From: Bacteroidota bacterium | Lineage (GTDB): Bacteria; Bacteroidota; Bacteroidia; Chitinophagales; Chitinophagaceae | Assembly (NCBI GenBank): GCA_947457075.1 | Contig: CANGUG010000006.1 | Coordinates: forward strand, 62,001 to 126,000 | Length of the DNA: 64,000 nucleotides | Direction: 5' to 3' | Shown here: in pieces, positions 9,160 through 18,891 of the stretch | Layout of the letters: each line of letters opens with the position of its first letter | How positions within the stretch are numbered: the first letter of the stretch is position 1 | Program-made: the position numbers and the translations under genes | Notes under the pieces: generated by a model | Seen by the model: the letters and a program-made list of their open reading frames with translations, nothing else | What the model was told of the DNA's origin: nothing | Databases searched by the model: none

Positions 9160-10578
9160 TTATTTATTGATAGAGAAATTTAATTCGTTCTCCCAGTCGG
9201 CCCTTATGATTAATTTACTGGACTGCATCCATATGATTTCTGGTTGGACTTTCCCTTTCCCAAATCCATATTGCCCAGTATCCCATTTACCATTTTTATT
9301 TTTGTCTTCTAGTATTTTAATTTGGTATTCACCAGGAGGCAATTGTTTTATTGTAAAATAAGACTGGGTTAATGGGAAACTAAATTTAAGTTTATCATCC
9401 TGCATTAACAATAATACAGGGTTGGTGAATTGATCTAACTTGCTAACCCTTACTACGCAAGAACCGTAAACTGTTTTTGATTTGGTTACAAAAGCAATAG
9501 TGTCTGATTTAATAAGAAAATTATTATTGGTATCCTTGATGGCATTTTGTGGAAGAATCAAATGAAATTTTGTACTTGGCACCCAATTGTATTGGACAAT
9601 AATTTTGTTAGCGTTAGCGCTGTCAACTTTTACTGTAAAATCCTTTAAGGGTTTATCTAAAGTATCTGCTAGTACTATAGGAAAGCTATCGTTTAAATGC
9701 ACAGGCGTCTCAAAAGTCAATTGTAGGGTAGTTAATAAATCCTGTTCTTTGCCCTCAAGGCTTTTCGTGTATTTTAAAATGGCAGCGTTGTTCTTTTGTT
9801 GTTTATTGTTATTGGTTTTTTTCTTTTCTGTTTTTAGATGAGATTGAAATGCATAAAGTTGAATAGAGTCTTTTGACCTAGATACCATTACAGGTTCATT
9901 TAAAAAGGCAAATAGCTTAGTGCTGTCATCATATTTTTTAGTATAATCATTGGGCAATACAAAAACATTGAATTGGGTAAACGGTAAAAAATCAAATCCG
10001 AAATTCCCTTTACCATTTAATTTGGCATAATATAAGGGCTTGTTTTTAAAAATAGCAGTGTCATTTTTTATGGGTTGCAAAACAACAATTAAAGTACTGT
10101 CCACTTTGCCAGACTCTGCCAAAAGTACTTTTCCTTGAATTCTTCCACTATCAATATAATTGCCTGTACTAAAAACATAAGTATAATTCGGTGCAACATT
10201 TCCTTCATTCACATCTTTTATGGAATTCCCAAATTGAATACTGTATGTGGTATTGGGCGTTAAACTGTCTTTGATACGAATTCTAATTGTTTTTAAATTA
10301 GATTCAATTAATGGATTGGTTTTCAAGGTGGGCGAAACCACTACATTTTCTTGAAGATTAGTTGTAGTAATATATTCGTTAAATGTTACCAGTATTTCTT
10401 TAGGCTGTTCATTAAGGGCGGAATCCTTTGGTTTAGCCCAAACTCGGTAGGGGGGGATACTGTCTCTTGGCCCTCCGCTTGGAGGTACAATATTGGCACA
10501 AGCCACCAAGGATTGCACCAGGTATATTGCCAGTAAGGTTTTTAATAAAAAGGGAATTAACGCAGTTCTTTTCATCAT
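9160..10578 (-). CDS. Lipoprotein with bacterial Ig-like (Big_5) domain
   Basis: Starts MMKRTALIPFLLKTLLAIYL and reaches a lipobox (SLVAC) followed by ANIVPPSGGPRD, a signature of a Bacteroidota lipoprotein group. A Big_5 / SbsA Ig-like domain follows (PKDSALNEQPKEILVTFNEY; then NTTYSIQFGNSIKD), then beta-rich sequence and a C-terminal part with a calcium-binding-like EDKNKNGKWD. It likely sits on the outer membrane facing the periplasm or surface. The start was chosen because the hydrophobic segment begins here and a -7 box sits just in front; in-frame codons further upstream would lengthen the N-terminus without need. Confidence 0.8.
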   Translation of the reverse strand: MMKRTALIPFLLKTLLAIYLVQSLVACANIVPPSGGPRDSIPPYRVWAKPKDSALNEQPKEILVTFNEYITTTNLQENVVVSPTLKTNPLIESNLKTIRIRIKDSLTPNTTYSIQFGNSIKDVNEGNVAPNYTYVFSTGNYIDSGRIQGKVLLAESGKVDSTLIVVLQPIKNDTAIFKNKPLYYAKLNGKGNFGFDFLPFTQFNVFVLPNDYTKKYDDSTKLFAFLNEPVMVSRSKDSIQLYAFQSHLKTEKKKTNNNKQQKNNAAILKYTKSLEGKEQDLLTTLQLTFETPVHLNDSFPIVLADTLDKPLKDFTVKVDSANANKIIVQYNWVPSTKFHLILPQNAIKDTNNNFLIKSDTIAFVTKSKTVYGSCVVRVSKLDQFTNPVLLLMQDDKLKFSFPLTQSYFTIKQLPPGEYQIKILEDKNKNGKWDTGQYGFGKGKVQPEIIWMQSSKLIIRADWENELNFSINK

Positions 10579-10583
10579 ATTTG

Positions 10584-10591
10584 CAAACTTA
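10584..10591 (-). promoter_or_regulatory. -7 box almost touching the Big_5 lipoprotein start
   Basis: Minus strand TAAGTTTG matches TAnnTTTG and ends 5 bases before the ATGATG start pair. If used, the mRNA would start at or next to the start codon. No TTTG at the standard -33 distance was found. Confidence 0.4.
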
Positions 10592-10719
10592 GTCAGATTC
10601 TTCCAAATCCCTGCTTGGGATTTCATGTAAAATTGTTCTGCCTTCCTTATCCATTACTATAATGAATGACTTTCCTTTTAATTTATGCAACAATTAAGGC
10701 GCATTCTTGTTAATAGGGT

Positions 10720-11193
10720 ATGTCAAAAGTTTACAGCATACACACCGTCCAAAATTTACCCATTGGTTTAGACCAGGCTTGGGACTTTTTTAGTAGTCCA
10801 GCCAATCTTGCTAAAATAACCCCACAACATATGGGGTTCAATATTATTAGTAAGCATCATGGTGAAAAAATGTACCCAGGACAAATTATAGAATACAAAG
10901 TAAGTCCCTTATTGGGCATTCCCATGTATTGGATGACCGAAATTACCCATGTGCAAGAGGGAAAATATTTTGTAGATGAACAACGTTTCGGTCCATATAG
11001 CCTTTGGCACCACCAACATCATTTCAAGGCCATTCCAGGAGGGGTATGCATGGAGGATATCGTACATTATAAAATACCCTTGGGATTTTTAGGCGATATC
11101 GCACAATGGATCATGGTCAAAAAGCAGCTACAAGGTATTTTTGATTATCGCTTCAAGGCGGTGGAGACACTTTTCGGTACTTACAAGCCTTAG
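10720..11193 (+). CDS. SRPBCC (START/Bet v1-like) family protein
   Basis: A 157-residue helix-grip fold protein expected to bind a hydrophobic small molecule in the cytoplasm. Family features: N-terminal strand plus DQAWDFFSSPANLAKITP (about 18-35), a central sheet, and the long C-terminal helix (WIMVKKQLQGIFDYRFKAVE). No catalytic residues can be assigned and the ligand is unknown. It stands alone between the divergent lipoprotein gene and kup; a kup leader of about 115 bases follows. Confidence 0.82.
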   Translation: MSKVYSIHTVQNLPIGLDQAWDFFSSPANLAKITPQHMGFNIISKHHGEKMYPGQIIEYKVSPLLGIPMYWMTEITHVQEGKYFVDEQRFGPYSLWHHQHHFKAIPGGVCMEDIVHYKIPLGFLGDIAQWIMVKKQLQGIFDYRFKAVETLFGTYKP

Positions 11194-11307
11194 TTTTGGG
11201 GAATTAGGTTGTTGGATTGGGGGTTTAAAATATTTCTAAAATACTTGCCTCTTATAACACTTTGTTTATATTTTTTTGTAAACTTTGTTCTCCAATTCAA
11301 ATTTTTC

Positions 11308-13278
11308 ATGGCACATACATCAAGTGGGCATGCCCACAAACTTTCCGTAGCAGGTTTAATAGTTACTTTAGGAATTATATACGGAGATATCGGAACCTCT
11401 CCATTGTATGTGTTTAAATCCATTATCAATAATCGACAAATCACGGAGCAATTGGTTTACGGAGCCATCTCCTGTGTATTTTGGACATTGACTTTACAAA
11501 CTACTTTTAAATATGTTTTCCTAACCTTACGTGCGGACAATAGAGGGGAAGGAGGAATATTTTCCTTATTTGCCTTAATTAAACGTTACGTTAAATGGAT
11601 TTATATTCCCGCTATTATTGGTGCAGCCATGTTGCTTGCCGACGGGATGATTACACCTCCTATTTCAGTTGCATCTGCTATCGAAGGACTTGGAGGTGTT
11701 AAGGGGCTGGAGCATATTTTTGTTCCAGGCAATAATATAACTGTAGGTATTGTAGTAGGAATTATTTCTGTGATATTTTTCTTTCAACGTTTTGGCACTA
11801 AAATTATAGGTTTTGCTTTTGGACCCATTATGCTTATTTGGTTTTCCATGTTATTTGTTTTAGGATTTTTACAAGTAATTGATCATGTTGAAATTTTCAA
11901 ATCACTGAATCCTTATTATGCCTATGATTTACTGGTAAACTATCCTAAAGGATTTTGGATTTTAGGGGCTGTATTTTTATGTACGACAGGTGCGGAAGCT
12001 TTATACAGTGACTTGGGCCATTGTGGACGTCAAAATATACAGGTTAGTTGGATGTTTGTAAAATTAGCTTTGGTAATGAGCTATATGGGACAGGGTGCTT
12101 GGTTAATTCAACATCTTGGCGAAAGTCCATCCAATATGAATCCGTTTTTTGAAATCATGCCACATTGGTTTTTATTAATTGGTATTGGTATTGCTACACT
12201 TGCTACGATTATTGCAAGCCAGGCATTAATTAGTGGCTCCTTTACTTTAATTAACGAAGCCATCAGTTTAAATTTTTGGCCTCGTGTAACAGTGAAATTC
12301 CCTACCGATCAAAAAGGACAAATTTATATTCCTTCTTTAAACTTTTTATTGTGGGTGGGTTGTGTTACCATGATTTTATTTTTTAGAAAAGTAGAACATA
12401 TGGAGGCCGCTTATGGGTTCTCTATTATTATCACTATGATTACGACCACTATTTTGATGAATTTTTATTTGTTAAATGTGCGCAGATGGGGGCACTTGCC
12501 AGTGGCTATTATCATTGCTATTTTTTCAGTAGTAGAGATCTCCTTTTTCGTTGCCAATGCGGTTAAAATTAAAGAAGCCTATATTACTTTCATTTTTTCA
12601 TTAAGTATGATTTTTGTGATGTTGATATGGCATCGCGCGCGTAAAATCACTAATCGTTATTTAGATTTTGTAAAGTTAAAGGACTACTTAGAGCCATTGG
12701 TGGAATTAAGCGCAGACAAGGATATGCCCAAATATGCAACGCATTTAGTGTACTTGACCAAGGCAAATAATCACAGAGAAATTGAACACAGAATTATTGA
12801 TTCTATTTTAAATCGTAAACCCAAACGTGCTGATATTTATTGGTTTATCCATATTGATCGTACCGACTCGCCCTATGGAATGGAATACTGCATCCGTGAG
12901 TTAGTGGACGATAAAGTGATGCGCGTTGACTTTAAACTTGGATTTAGGATTCAACCAAGGATTAATATTTGTTTTAAGAAAGTAATGCAGGAATTGAATG
13001 AGTCACATGAGTTAGGCATTTACAGTAAATATGAATCTTTAAAGAGTAAGGATTTCCATACAGATATTACCTATGTAATTATTGAAAGCTTCTTTAGTAT
13101 CGAAAATGAATTAAGTATCAAAGAAGACTTTATTATGGATGCTTATTTCAATATCAAGCAATTGGCTCAAAGTGATCAAAAAGCCTTTGGATTAGACAAT
13201 GACATGACCATTGTGGAGCATGTCCCTTTAATTATCAAAGCCAATCAGAATATGCCTTTAAAGCGTATTTACGAATAA
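11308..13278 (+). CDS. kup: Kup-type potassium transporter
   Basis: Inner-membrane proton-coupled potassium uptake. From MAHTSSGHAHKLS the protein enters TM1 with the family signature GIIYGDIGTSPLYVFK, and shows twelve predicted membrane segments to about residue 450, including GAEALYSDLGHCGR in the middle. A soluble C-terminal domain of about 200 residues follows. The ATG chosen gives 656 residues, close to the family norm; an in-frame start 33 codons upstream would add an extra hydrophobic helix that Kup proteins lack. Convergent with the GHL10 gene, the stops abutting. Confidence 0.95.
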   Translation: MAHTSSGHAHKLSVAGLIVTLGIIYGDIGTSPLYVFKSIINNRQITEQLVYGAISCVFWTLTLQTTFKYVFLTLRADNRGEGGIFSLFALIKRYVKWIYIPAIIGAAMLLADGMITPPISVASAIEGLGGVKGLEHIFVPGNNITVGIVVGIISVIFFFQRFGTKIIGFAFGPIMLIWFSMLFVLGFLQVIDHVEIFKSLNPYYAYDLLVNYPKGFWILGAVFLCTTGAEALYSDLGHCGRQNIQVSWMFVKLALVMSYMGQGAWLIQHLGESPSNMNPFFEIMPHWFLLIGIGIATLATIIASQALISGSFTLINEAISLNFWPRVTVKFPTDQKGQIYIPSLNFLLWVGCVTMILFFRKVEHMEAAYGFSIIITMITTTILMNFYLLNVRRWGHLPVAIIIAIFSVVEISFFVANAVKIKEAYITFIFSLSMIFVMLIWHRARKITNRYLDFVKLKDYLEPLVELSADKDMPKYATHLVYLTKANNHREIEHRIIDSILNRKPKRADIYWFIHIDRTDSPYGMEYCIRELVDDKVMRVDFKLGFRIQPRINICFKKVMQELNESHELGIYSKYESLKSKDFHTDITYVIIESFFSIENELSIKEDFIMDAYFNIKQLAQSDQKAFGLDNDMTIVEHVPLIIKANQNMPLKRIYE

Positions 13279-14742
13279 TTATAAAGCTACCATTTTACTT
13301 AATTGGTTTTGAAGCCCTACGGCAACTAGCCAATATTGTTGATTTGCTTTTTTCTCAATTCCCAATGCTTTTAAGCTAATGAATTTACTTTCGGCGGGAA
13401 TGATGGCTTCCACTTCGTAGTGATTATTAAGAGAAGAAAGGATTGCATAGTATTTTAAGGGCTTTGCTTCCTTGAGTTCGACTTGATAACTATTTTCAGA
13501 TTTTTTAATTACCGATGGCATAGTCATTTCATATTGTACTAACCAGGGCATAGTTGGTTGTAAAGCAGGTTTACGGTAATAGTTATTTTGCAAAGTATCG
13601 TTCCAATGATTAGGGTTCGAACTAAAAGTTTTGCTACTAAAATAAGCGCTTCCACTTGTGTTTTTTAATCCACGCATACTTTTTATTTGATAAGGTAGCT
13701 CATTGCTGTTTTTCCAATTGGGCGTGGTGCCGGCACGATAAATGCCATGCCCAATATATAAATTTCTATTATGGCTATGCTTGTCCCACCAATTAACAAG
13801 CTCATCATAGTCGGCTAATGCATGACCATGTTCCCAATATAATTGAGGAATGATATAATCAACCCATCCTTTTTTTAACCATAACATAATGTCTGCATAA
13901 AGATCATCGTAGTTGGTAACCCCTGCTTGGGTATTACTTCCTGATGGATCTTTAGATTTGTTGCGCCATACACCAAAAGGACTAATGCCAAATTGCACGC
14001 CTGGCTTAATGGAATGAACTGTGTTGGATAATTGTTTAATAATAGTATCACAATTACTTCTTCTCCAGTCTTCTTTATTCAAACCTCTGCTATATTTTTT
14101 ATAAGTGGCTTCGTCTTGAAATTCTTTTCCTGGCACTTTGTAGGGGTAAAAATAATCGTCTAAGTGAATTGCATCAATATTATACCTGGATACAATATCG
14201 CTTACCACTCTGTTGGTGTGTTTCCAAACTTCAGGAAGTCCTGGGTTAAATATTTTTTTCTTATCATATTCTATAAACCACTCAGGATGTGTTTTAGTTA
14301 AATGATTGGGTGCAACACTTGATTTTTCAACATTAAATAGGGCTCTATAAGGGTTAATCCATGCATGAAATTCCATACCCCGTTTATGTGTCTCCGAAAT
14401 CATAAACTGCAAAGGATCGTAAAATGGGCTTGGTGGCAAACCTTGTTTTCCCATTAAGTATTCGCTCCATGGTTCTAAGGTAGAAGGATAGAATGCATCA
14501 GCAGTTGGACGCACTTGCATGATTATTGCATTCATGCCATTTTTCTGGTGCATATCTAGTAGCGCAATAAATTCCTTTTTCTGTGCTTCATTGCTCAAAC
14601 CTACTTTGCTTGGCCAATCAATATTAATGACGGTGGCAACCCATACACCCCTAAATTCAAATACATTTTTGTCTCCTAATTTTGGTTGTGCACTTACACA
14701 AAAACTTACTCCAATGATTAATAGGCTAAATAAAAATCGCAT
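13279..14742 (-). CDS. Exported glycoside-hydrolase-like GHL10 (DUF187) protein
   Basis: Secreted TIM-barrel protein of the GHL10 family, which acts or is thought to act on peptidoglycan or similar glycans. Signal peptide MRFLFSLLIIGVSFCVSAQ, then FRGVWVATVINIDWPS, the family's first strand, GMNAIIMQVRPTADAFYPS, EFHAWINPYRALF and DAIHLDDYFYPY, the last carrying the Asp-Asp pair of the active site. A beta-sandwich tail of about 90 residues ends the protein. It follows MarR by 10 bases and ends the gcvH-vanZ-marR run. Confidence 0.88.
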   Translation of the reverse strand: MRFLFSLLIIGVSFCVSAQPKLGDKNVFEFRGVWVATVINIDWPSKVGLSNEAQKKEFIALLDMHQKNGMNAIIMQVRPTADAFYPSTLEPWSEYLMGKQGLPPSPFYDPLQFMISETHKRGMEFHAWINPYRALFNVEKSSVAPNHLTKTHPEWFIEYDKKKIFNPGLPEVWKHTNRVVSDIVSRYNIDAIHLDDYFYPYKVPGKEFQDEATYKKYSRGLNKEDWRRSNCDTIIKQLSNTVHSIKPGVQFGISPFGVWRNKSKDPSGSNTQAGVTNYDDLYADIMLWLKKGWVDYIIPQLYWEHGHALADYDELVNWWDKHSHNRNLYIGHGIYRAGTTPNWKNSNELPYQIKSMRGLKNTSGSAYFSSKTFSSNPNHWNDTLQNNYYRKPALQPTMPWLVQYEMTMPSVIKKSENSYQVELKEAKPLKYYAILSSLNNHYEVEAIIPAESKFISLKALGIEKKANQQYWLVAVGLQNQLSKMVAL

Positions 14743-14752
14743 AATCAACAAT

Positions 14753-15214
14753 TTATTTTTGTTTGGGCAAACTGCGCAATTTGTCTAGTATTTGGTTAAT
14801 AGTTTTGGCATCTTCCTCCGACACGCCATTTAAGATAGCGTCTATTTGATCATTGTATTGATCCAATTTATTCACCAGTTGAAGTCCCTTTTCGGTTAAG
14901 GTGATATCAACAAGTCGTTTATCTGATTTACAGGCTGTTTTTTGAACCAAACATTTAACTATGAGGCGATCCACAATTCTGCTGGTATCACTCATCTTAT
15001 CCAACATGCGTTCCCTAATTTGTAAAGTGCTCAGCGGCACTTCGCTGCCTCTTAAAATGCGTAAAATATTATATTGCTGTTGCGTAATATCTTCTTGCAT
15101 CAAAAAATTACCAATGCGTTCATTTAACCAATTGGCAGTATAAATGATATTGATGCCCATTTTTTGAAACTCATTTCTGAAGTTAGCTTGCTGTATGTCT
15201 TTTTCTATGCCCAT
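14753..15214 (-). CDS. MarR family transcriptional regulator
   Basis: Winged-helix dimeric repressor of 153 residues. Central HTH region: LSTLQIRERMLDKMSDTSRIVDRL (about 60-83, split here as recognition helix DTSRIVDRL) followed by the wing CKSDKRLVDITLTEKG with the conserved D-x-R. N- and C-terminal helices form the dimer interface. It is 2 bases from the VanZ gene and 10 bases from GHL10, so the operon is tight. Its ligand and targets are unknown; autoregulation would be usual. Confidence 0.9.
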   Translation of the reverse strand: MGIEKDIQQANFRNEFQKMGINIIYTANWLNERIGNFLMQEDITQQQYNILRILRGSEVPLSTLQIRERMLDKMSDTSRIVDRLIVKCLVQKTACKSDKRLVDITLTEKGLQLVNKLDQYNDQIDAILNGVSEEDAKTINQILDKLRSLPKQK

Positions 15215-15216
15215 AA

Positions 15217-15606
15217 TTAGCTACTTTTTTTGATGAATCTATTTTGAATCCAATAAAAAAATGGTACAGCCATGATTGCACCAGCTGCATCAGCTAACAT
15301 ATCTGACACTTCAAAACCACGACTAGGAACGAAATACTTTTGGTAATATTCCATCGCAATACCGTACAGGATACAAAAAACAAGAACAATGGCTTTGGCC
15401 CTTATTGTTTTGAGTTGGCTGAATGCTGCGTTTTCAAAAAACATAAAAAAAGAAAAAGCAAGGCTGCCAAATAAAATGACATGGACTAATTTATCAATAG
15501 GGAATTTTCCAAACCAACGATTATGTACATGAAAATTACTACTGGGTAAACTAAGTAAAATAAATACAATGGCAATTTCTGCAATAACCCATATCAATGT
15601 TTTCAT
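15217..15606 (-). CDS. VanZ-like membrane protein
   Basis: About 129 residues with four predicted membrane segments. Family features: DKLVHVILFGSLAFSFF in the second segment and FEVSDMLADAAGAIMAV in the last, including the conserved Asp residues. Function is unknown; VanZ itself affects teicoplanin resistance. The second ATG (MKTLIWV) was taken as start; an ATG two codons upstream is equally possible. Immediately downstream of gcvH, a pairing frequent in Bacteroidota. Confidence 0.85.
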   Translation of the reverse strand: MKTLIWVIAEIAIVFILLSLPSSNFHVHNRWFGKFPIDKLVHVILFGSLAFSFFMFFENAAFSQLKTIRAKAIVLVFCILYGIAMEYYQKYFVPSRGFEVSDMLADAAGAIMAVPFFYWIQNRFIKKSS

Positions 15607-15615
15607 TGACATAGA

Positions 15616-15993
15616 TTAGTGTACCAATTGTGCGTAGGCTTCGCTTGTTAACAATTGCTCAAAATCGGCTACATTGTTTACAGTTACTTTTACCATCCAG
15701 CCTGCACCATATGGATCAGCATTAACTAATTCTGGATTTGCAGAAAGCGCTGGGTTTACTTCGGTAATTGTTCCTGCCATTGGCAAGAATAAATCACTTA
15801 CTGTTTTTACTGCTTCAACAGTACCAAAAACAGCTTCAGCTGCTAAGCTACTTCCAACTGTATTAATGTCTAAATACACAATATCACCTAGCTCACCTTG
15901 TGCGAAATCGGTGATACCAATGGTCGCTGTGGTACCCTCTAATTTGATCCATTCATGATCTTTTGTGTAACGTAGTTCGGCAGGAAATTGCAT
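15616..15993 (-). CDS. gcvH: Glycine cleavage system H protein
   Basis: Lipoyl carrier that shuttles the aminomethyl group between the P, T and L proteins of glycine cleavage. Starts [15 protein letters not shown], the conserved N-terminus; 10 codons of upstream in-frame sequence are not part of the family. The lipoylated lysine lies in [12 protein letters not shown], and GAGWMVKV precedes the C-terminal end. Length of 125 fits. gcvT is in the same window but 11 kb away on the other strand; gcvP is not in the window. Confidence 0.96.
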   Translation of the reverse strand: MQFPAELRYTKDHEWIKLEGTTATIGITDFAQGELGDIVYLDINTVGSSLAAEAVFGTVEAVKTVSDLFLPMAGTITEVNPALSANPELVNADPYGAGWMVKVTVNNVADFEQLLTSEAYAQLVH

Positions 15994-16047
15994 AGGTTGT
16001 TTTTTTGTTGTTGCAAATATCATTAAAATCGCTAAAAAACCAATCTG

Positions 16048-16395
16048 CTAATATCGAATATTATCAAAATAAAGTAAAATATGCTCTTTTAAGAATAGCT
16101 CCTGTTCCATAAGGTCCATCTTGGGCAATTGTTTTAATTGCTTAAAATGTGGCCAGCCCTCCTCATCCTTACCCTCTAGCAAATAGTAGCCACTTGGTGA
16201 CAAAATGGAACAGATGGCAATATGCATCAGGTCCTGCTTTTGCTCCTTGGATATTTTTTCTCTAATAAAACCGCTTTCTTGTAATCCTATCAAAAATAAC
16301 ACGGCTTCGGTATCGGGTTTTTTCCCAAACTGATCCATCAGTTTTTTCTCTAAATCCCACCATCTTGTTTGTACATCGTCTTGTATATTCCCCAT
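16048..16395 (-). CDS. Conserved hypothetical protein
   Basis: About 115 residues from MGNIQDDVQTRWWDLE. Rich in charged helices, no signal peptide, no membrane segment. The segment AVLFLIGLQESG followed by LMHIAICSILSPSGYY looks like a conserved Bacteroidota protein, but I cannot name a family. It lies 54 bases upstream of gcvH on the same strand and is divergent from serS. Confidence 0.6.
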   Translation of the reverse strand: MGNIQDDVQTRWWDLEKKLMDQFGKKPDTEAVLFLIGLQESGFIREKISKEQKQDLMHIAICSILSPSGYYLLEGKDEEGWPHFKQLKQLPKMDLMEQELFLKEHILLYFDNIRY

Positions 16396-16456
16396 GTCTA
16401 AATGTGTATTTTTCAGCAAAGGTAGGGGATATCTAGGCAGGCTTGGTTGGTTTGAT

Positions 16457-16464
16457 TATCTTTG
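16457..16464 (+). promoter_or_regulatory. -7 box of serS
   Basis: TATCTTTG, an exact TAnnTTTG match, ending 14 bases before the ATG of serS. Predicted leader is under 10 nt. A -33 TTTG was not found at 19-21 bases. Confidence 0.5.
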
Positions 16465-16478
16465 CCCAAATTTGCACT

Positions 16479-17750
16479 ATGTTACAAGTAAACTTTTTGC
16501 GCCAAAATACCGAGCTGGCTAAAAAGAAATTGGCTATCAAGCACTTCGCTAATTTGAATTTAGTGGATGAAGTGATTGCGATTGATGATCAAAGAAAGCA
16601 ATTACAAGCTTCCTTCGATGATATACAGTCAAAAGTAAATGCAGCTTCCAAGGAAATTGGTGGACATATGGCAAAAGGAGAGAAGGAACAAGCCGAGGCT
16701 TTGAAAAATCAAGTAGCTGCATGGAAACTCCAATTGGACCCTTTAAAAGAACAAATGGCATTAGTAGAGGCCAATTTGCAACAGGTAATTGTGCAATTTC
16801 CTAACCTGCCCCATGATTTAGTTCCATTAGGGAAAACACCAGAGGAAAACGAAGTGGTTCGTGAAGGAGGCGTTTCGCCAAAATTGCCTGCAGGCGCGGA
16901 AGCACATTGGGACATTATTAAAAAATACAATTTAGTTGATTTTGAAACCGGGGCGAAAATTACAGGAAGTGGTTTCCCTTTATATATTGGCAAGGGCGCT
17001 AAATTTCAAAGAGCCTTAACCCAATACTTTTTAGATTTTAATACAGCTGCTGGTTATACCGAATATTTACCTCCCTTTATGGTGAATGCGGCTTCGGCTT
17101 TTGCCACTGGACAGTTGCCCGATAAGGAAGGTCAAATGTACCATGCTACAGAGGATGATTTTTATTTGATCCCTACTGCCGAAGTGCCTGTGACCAATGT
17201 GTTTAGGGATATTGTTTTAAAAGAGCAAGACCTACCCATACAAATGACTGCCTATTCTCCCTGTTTTAGAAGAGAGGCGGGAAGTTTTGGTAAAGAAGTG
17301 CGCGGGTTGAATCGTGTACACCAATTTGAAAAAGTAGAGATCATTCAAATTGTGCATCCTGATAAGAGTGATGGGGTGTTGGATGAAATGGTAGCTCATG
17401 TTGAAAAATTATTAATTAGCCTAGGATTACAATATCGTATTTTAAGATTATGTGGAGGTGATATGGGCTTTGCATCTGCCATCACTTATGATTTTGAAGT
17501 ATATAGTGCTGCACAAGAAAGATGGCTGGAAGTGAGTAGTGTAAGTAATTTCCAAGCGTATCAAACCTATAGAATGAAATGTCGCTTTAAGGATGCAGAG
17601 GGAAAAATTCAATTTGCCCATTCTTTAAATGGAAGTTCATTGGCATTGCCTAGAATTTTTGCTGCGATCGTAGAGAATTACCAAACCGAAAATGGCATTG
17701 CTTTACCAAAAGTATTACAACCTTATTTTGGTGCTGAAAACTTAGTATAA
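16479..17750 (+). CDS. serS: Serine-tRNA ligase
   Basis: Class II synthetase charging tRNA-Ser. N-terminal coiled-coil tRNA-binding arm (about residues 1-110) begins MLQVNFLRQNTELAKK. The catalytic core has motif 2 (PCFRREAGSFGKEVRGL), the serine-binding TAEVPVTN and motif 3 (LNGSSLALPRIFAAIVEN). 423 residues is standard. Twelve in-frame codons upstream overlap the -7 box and are not conserved, so the ATG used here is preferred. A strong hairpin terminator follows about 60 bases after the stop. Confidence 0.97.
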   Translation: MLQVNFLRQNTELAKKKLAIKHFANLNLVDEVIAIDDQRKQLQASFDDIQSKVNAASKEIGGHMAKGEKEQAEALKNQVAAWKLQLDPLKEQMALVEANLQQVIVQFPNLPHDLVPLGKTPEENEVVREGGVSPKLPAGAEAHWDIIKKYNLVDFETGAKITGSGFPLYIGKGAKFQRALTQYFLDFNTAAGYTEYLPPFMVNAASAFATGQLPDKEGQMYHATEDDFYLIPTAEVPVTNVFRDIVLKEQDLPIQMTAYSPCFRREAGSFGKEVRGLNRVHQFEKVEIIQIVHPDKSDGVLDEMVAHVEKLLISLGLQYRILRLCGGDMGFASAITYDFEVYSAAQERWLEVSSVSNFQAYQTYRMKCRFKDAEGKIQFAHSLNGSSLALPRIFAAIVENYQTENGIALPKVLQPYFGAENLV

Positions 17751-17810
17751 TATGATTTGTATTTTATTTATAATCGATGAATTTTAGTAGCAACAAAAAT
17801 GGCATGATAT

Positions 17811-17842
17811 AACAAAGCCCTTCCAATTGGAAGGGCTTTGTT
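17811..17842. terminator. Bidirectional terminator between serS and the OMP gene
   Basis: A 14-bp perfect stem (AACAAAGCCCTTCC with its complement) around a 4-base loop AATT, flanked by T-rich sequence on the plus side (TTTATTTTA). It sits between two convergent genes and can serve both. Confidence 0.85.
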
Positions 17843-17859
17843 TATTTTAGCATTGCCAA

Positions 17860-18885
17860 TTAAAGCTCGCTAAATCTGATACCAATCGCAATAGGAGTCA
17901 TATTGAAGTTGGTTAAGTTTTCATCAAACATATTGGTTAAGTTGTAAGAGCCATATAACCTAATGGATCCGATTCCTAATTCGCCAATTACGGCTGTTTT
18001 GTAATTGCTTAAGTTAAAATTACCATTTACTTTTTTCTTACCTCTTTCTTCACTTATTTGTTTTGTACGAGATTGCATTAAGTATCCTGCACTCACCCCA
18101 ATACTTGCAAAAAAGCTTTTGCGATTGTCAGGGTTGGACTGGAAGTTTAATTGTACCGGCACAGTTGCATATTGTACAAAAAGTTTATTTTTTGAAAATT
18201 GAACATCGTCAAAATATACATTGTTCCCAGCGGTATTGCTAAAGCTAATGGGTTGCTCAAACCTGAAATTGTACATTTCAAATCCTACCCCATATTTTAA
18301 ATTTAAATAGTGCTTATACAGGTTTACTTTTTGTTGCACGATCCAAATATTTACATTGCTCGATTTTACATTGTTCAATTTCAAATCGCTTGAATTTGGC
18401 GAAGGCACGGGCATTATAGAACCTGGGAAAGGTAAATACGTTGTATAATTAGGGAGTAATAAAGGATCGGTTTTATCCACTAAGTTGGCAAATCCAATAT
18501 CAAATGCCCACCAGTTAGTGGTTACATTCTTCGGTTTTTTGCGTTCTCTGTCTATGCTAAATTTAGTGTTCTTAAAATCACCTTCTATAAATGACTCCCA
18601 ATTTTTTTGACCAAAACTACCTTTACTGTCTTTTTTGTTGATAATTTTTAAACTACCAATTTTAACAGTATCATCGGTAATAGTCATTATTTTGTCATTG
18701 AAGGTTTCTACTACAACGCCATTTCTTTTTGCATTCCTTGTTTGCTGTCCAGTTTCACTATGGTCATTTACAATCACCATATTGCCTACTCTAATGGTAT
18801 CACCTTTTTTATGATATACAGAGTCGGTTTGAGCGAAACTGCTAAATGTCAAAATAGTAAAGGCAGTTAAAAAATAGATTTTCAT
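17860..18885 (-). CDS. Outer-membrane beta-barrel protein
   Basis: Signal peptide MKIYFLTAFTILTFSSFAQ, a linker of about 100 residues with KIGSLKI-type repeats, then a C-terminal region of alternating amphipathic strands ending GIRFSEL, as in the PorT/OmpA-like barrels of Bacteroidota. No enzymatic motif. It is the last gene of the ECF sigma operon, 6 bases after the anti-sigma-like gene, so it may be the cargo or sensor of that system. The exact barrel family is not recognised. Confidence 0.7.
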   Translation of the reverse strand: MKIYFLTAFTILTFSSFAQTDSVYHKKGDTIRVGNMVIVNDHSETGQQTRNAKRNGVVVETFNDKIMTITDDTVKIGSLKIINKKDSKGSFGQKNWESFIEGDFKNTKFSIDRERKKPKNVTTNWWAFDIGFANLVDKTDPLLLPNYTTYLPFPGSIMPVPSPNSSDLKLNNVKSSNVNIWIVQQKVNLYKHYLNLKYGVGFEMYNFRFEQPISFSNTAGNNVYFDDVQFSKNKLFVQYATVPVQLNFQSNPDNRKSFFASIGVSAGYLMQSRTKQISEERGKKKVNGNFNLSNYKTAVIGELGIGSIRLYGSYNLTNMFDENLTNFNMTPIAIGIRFSEL

Positions 18886-18891
18886 AAATTG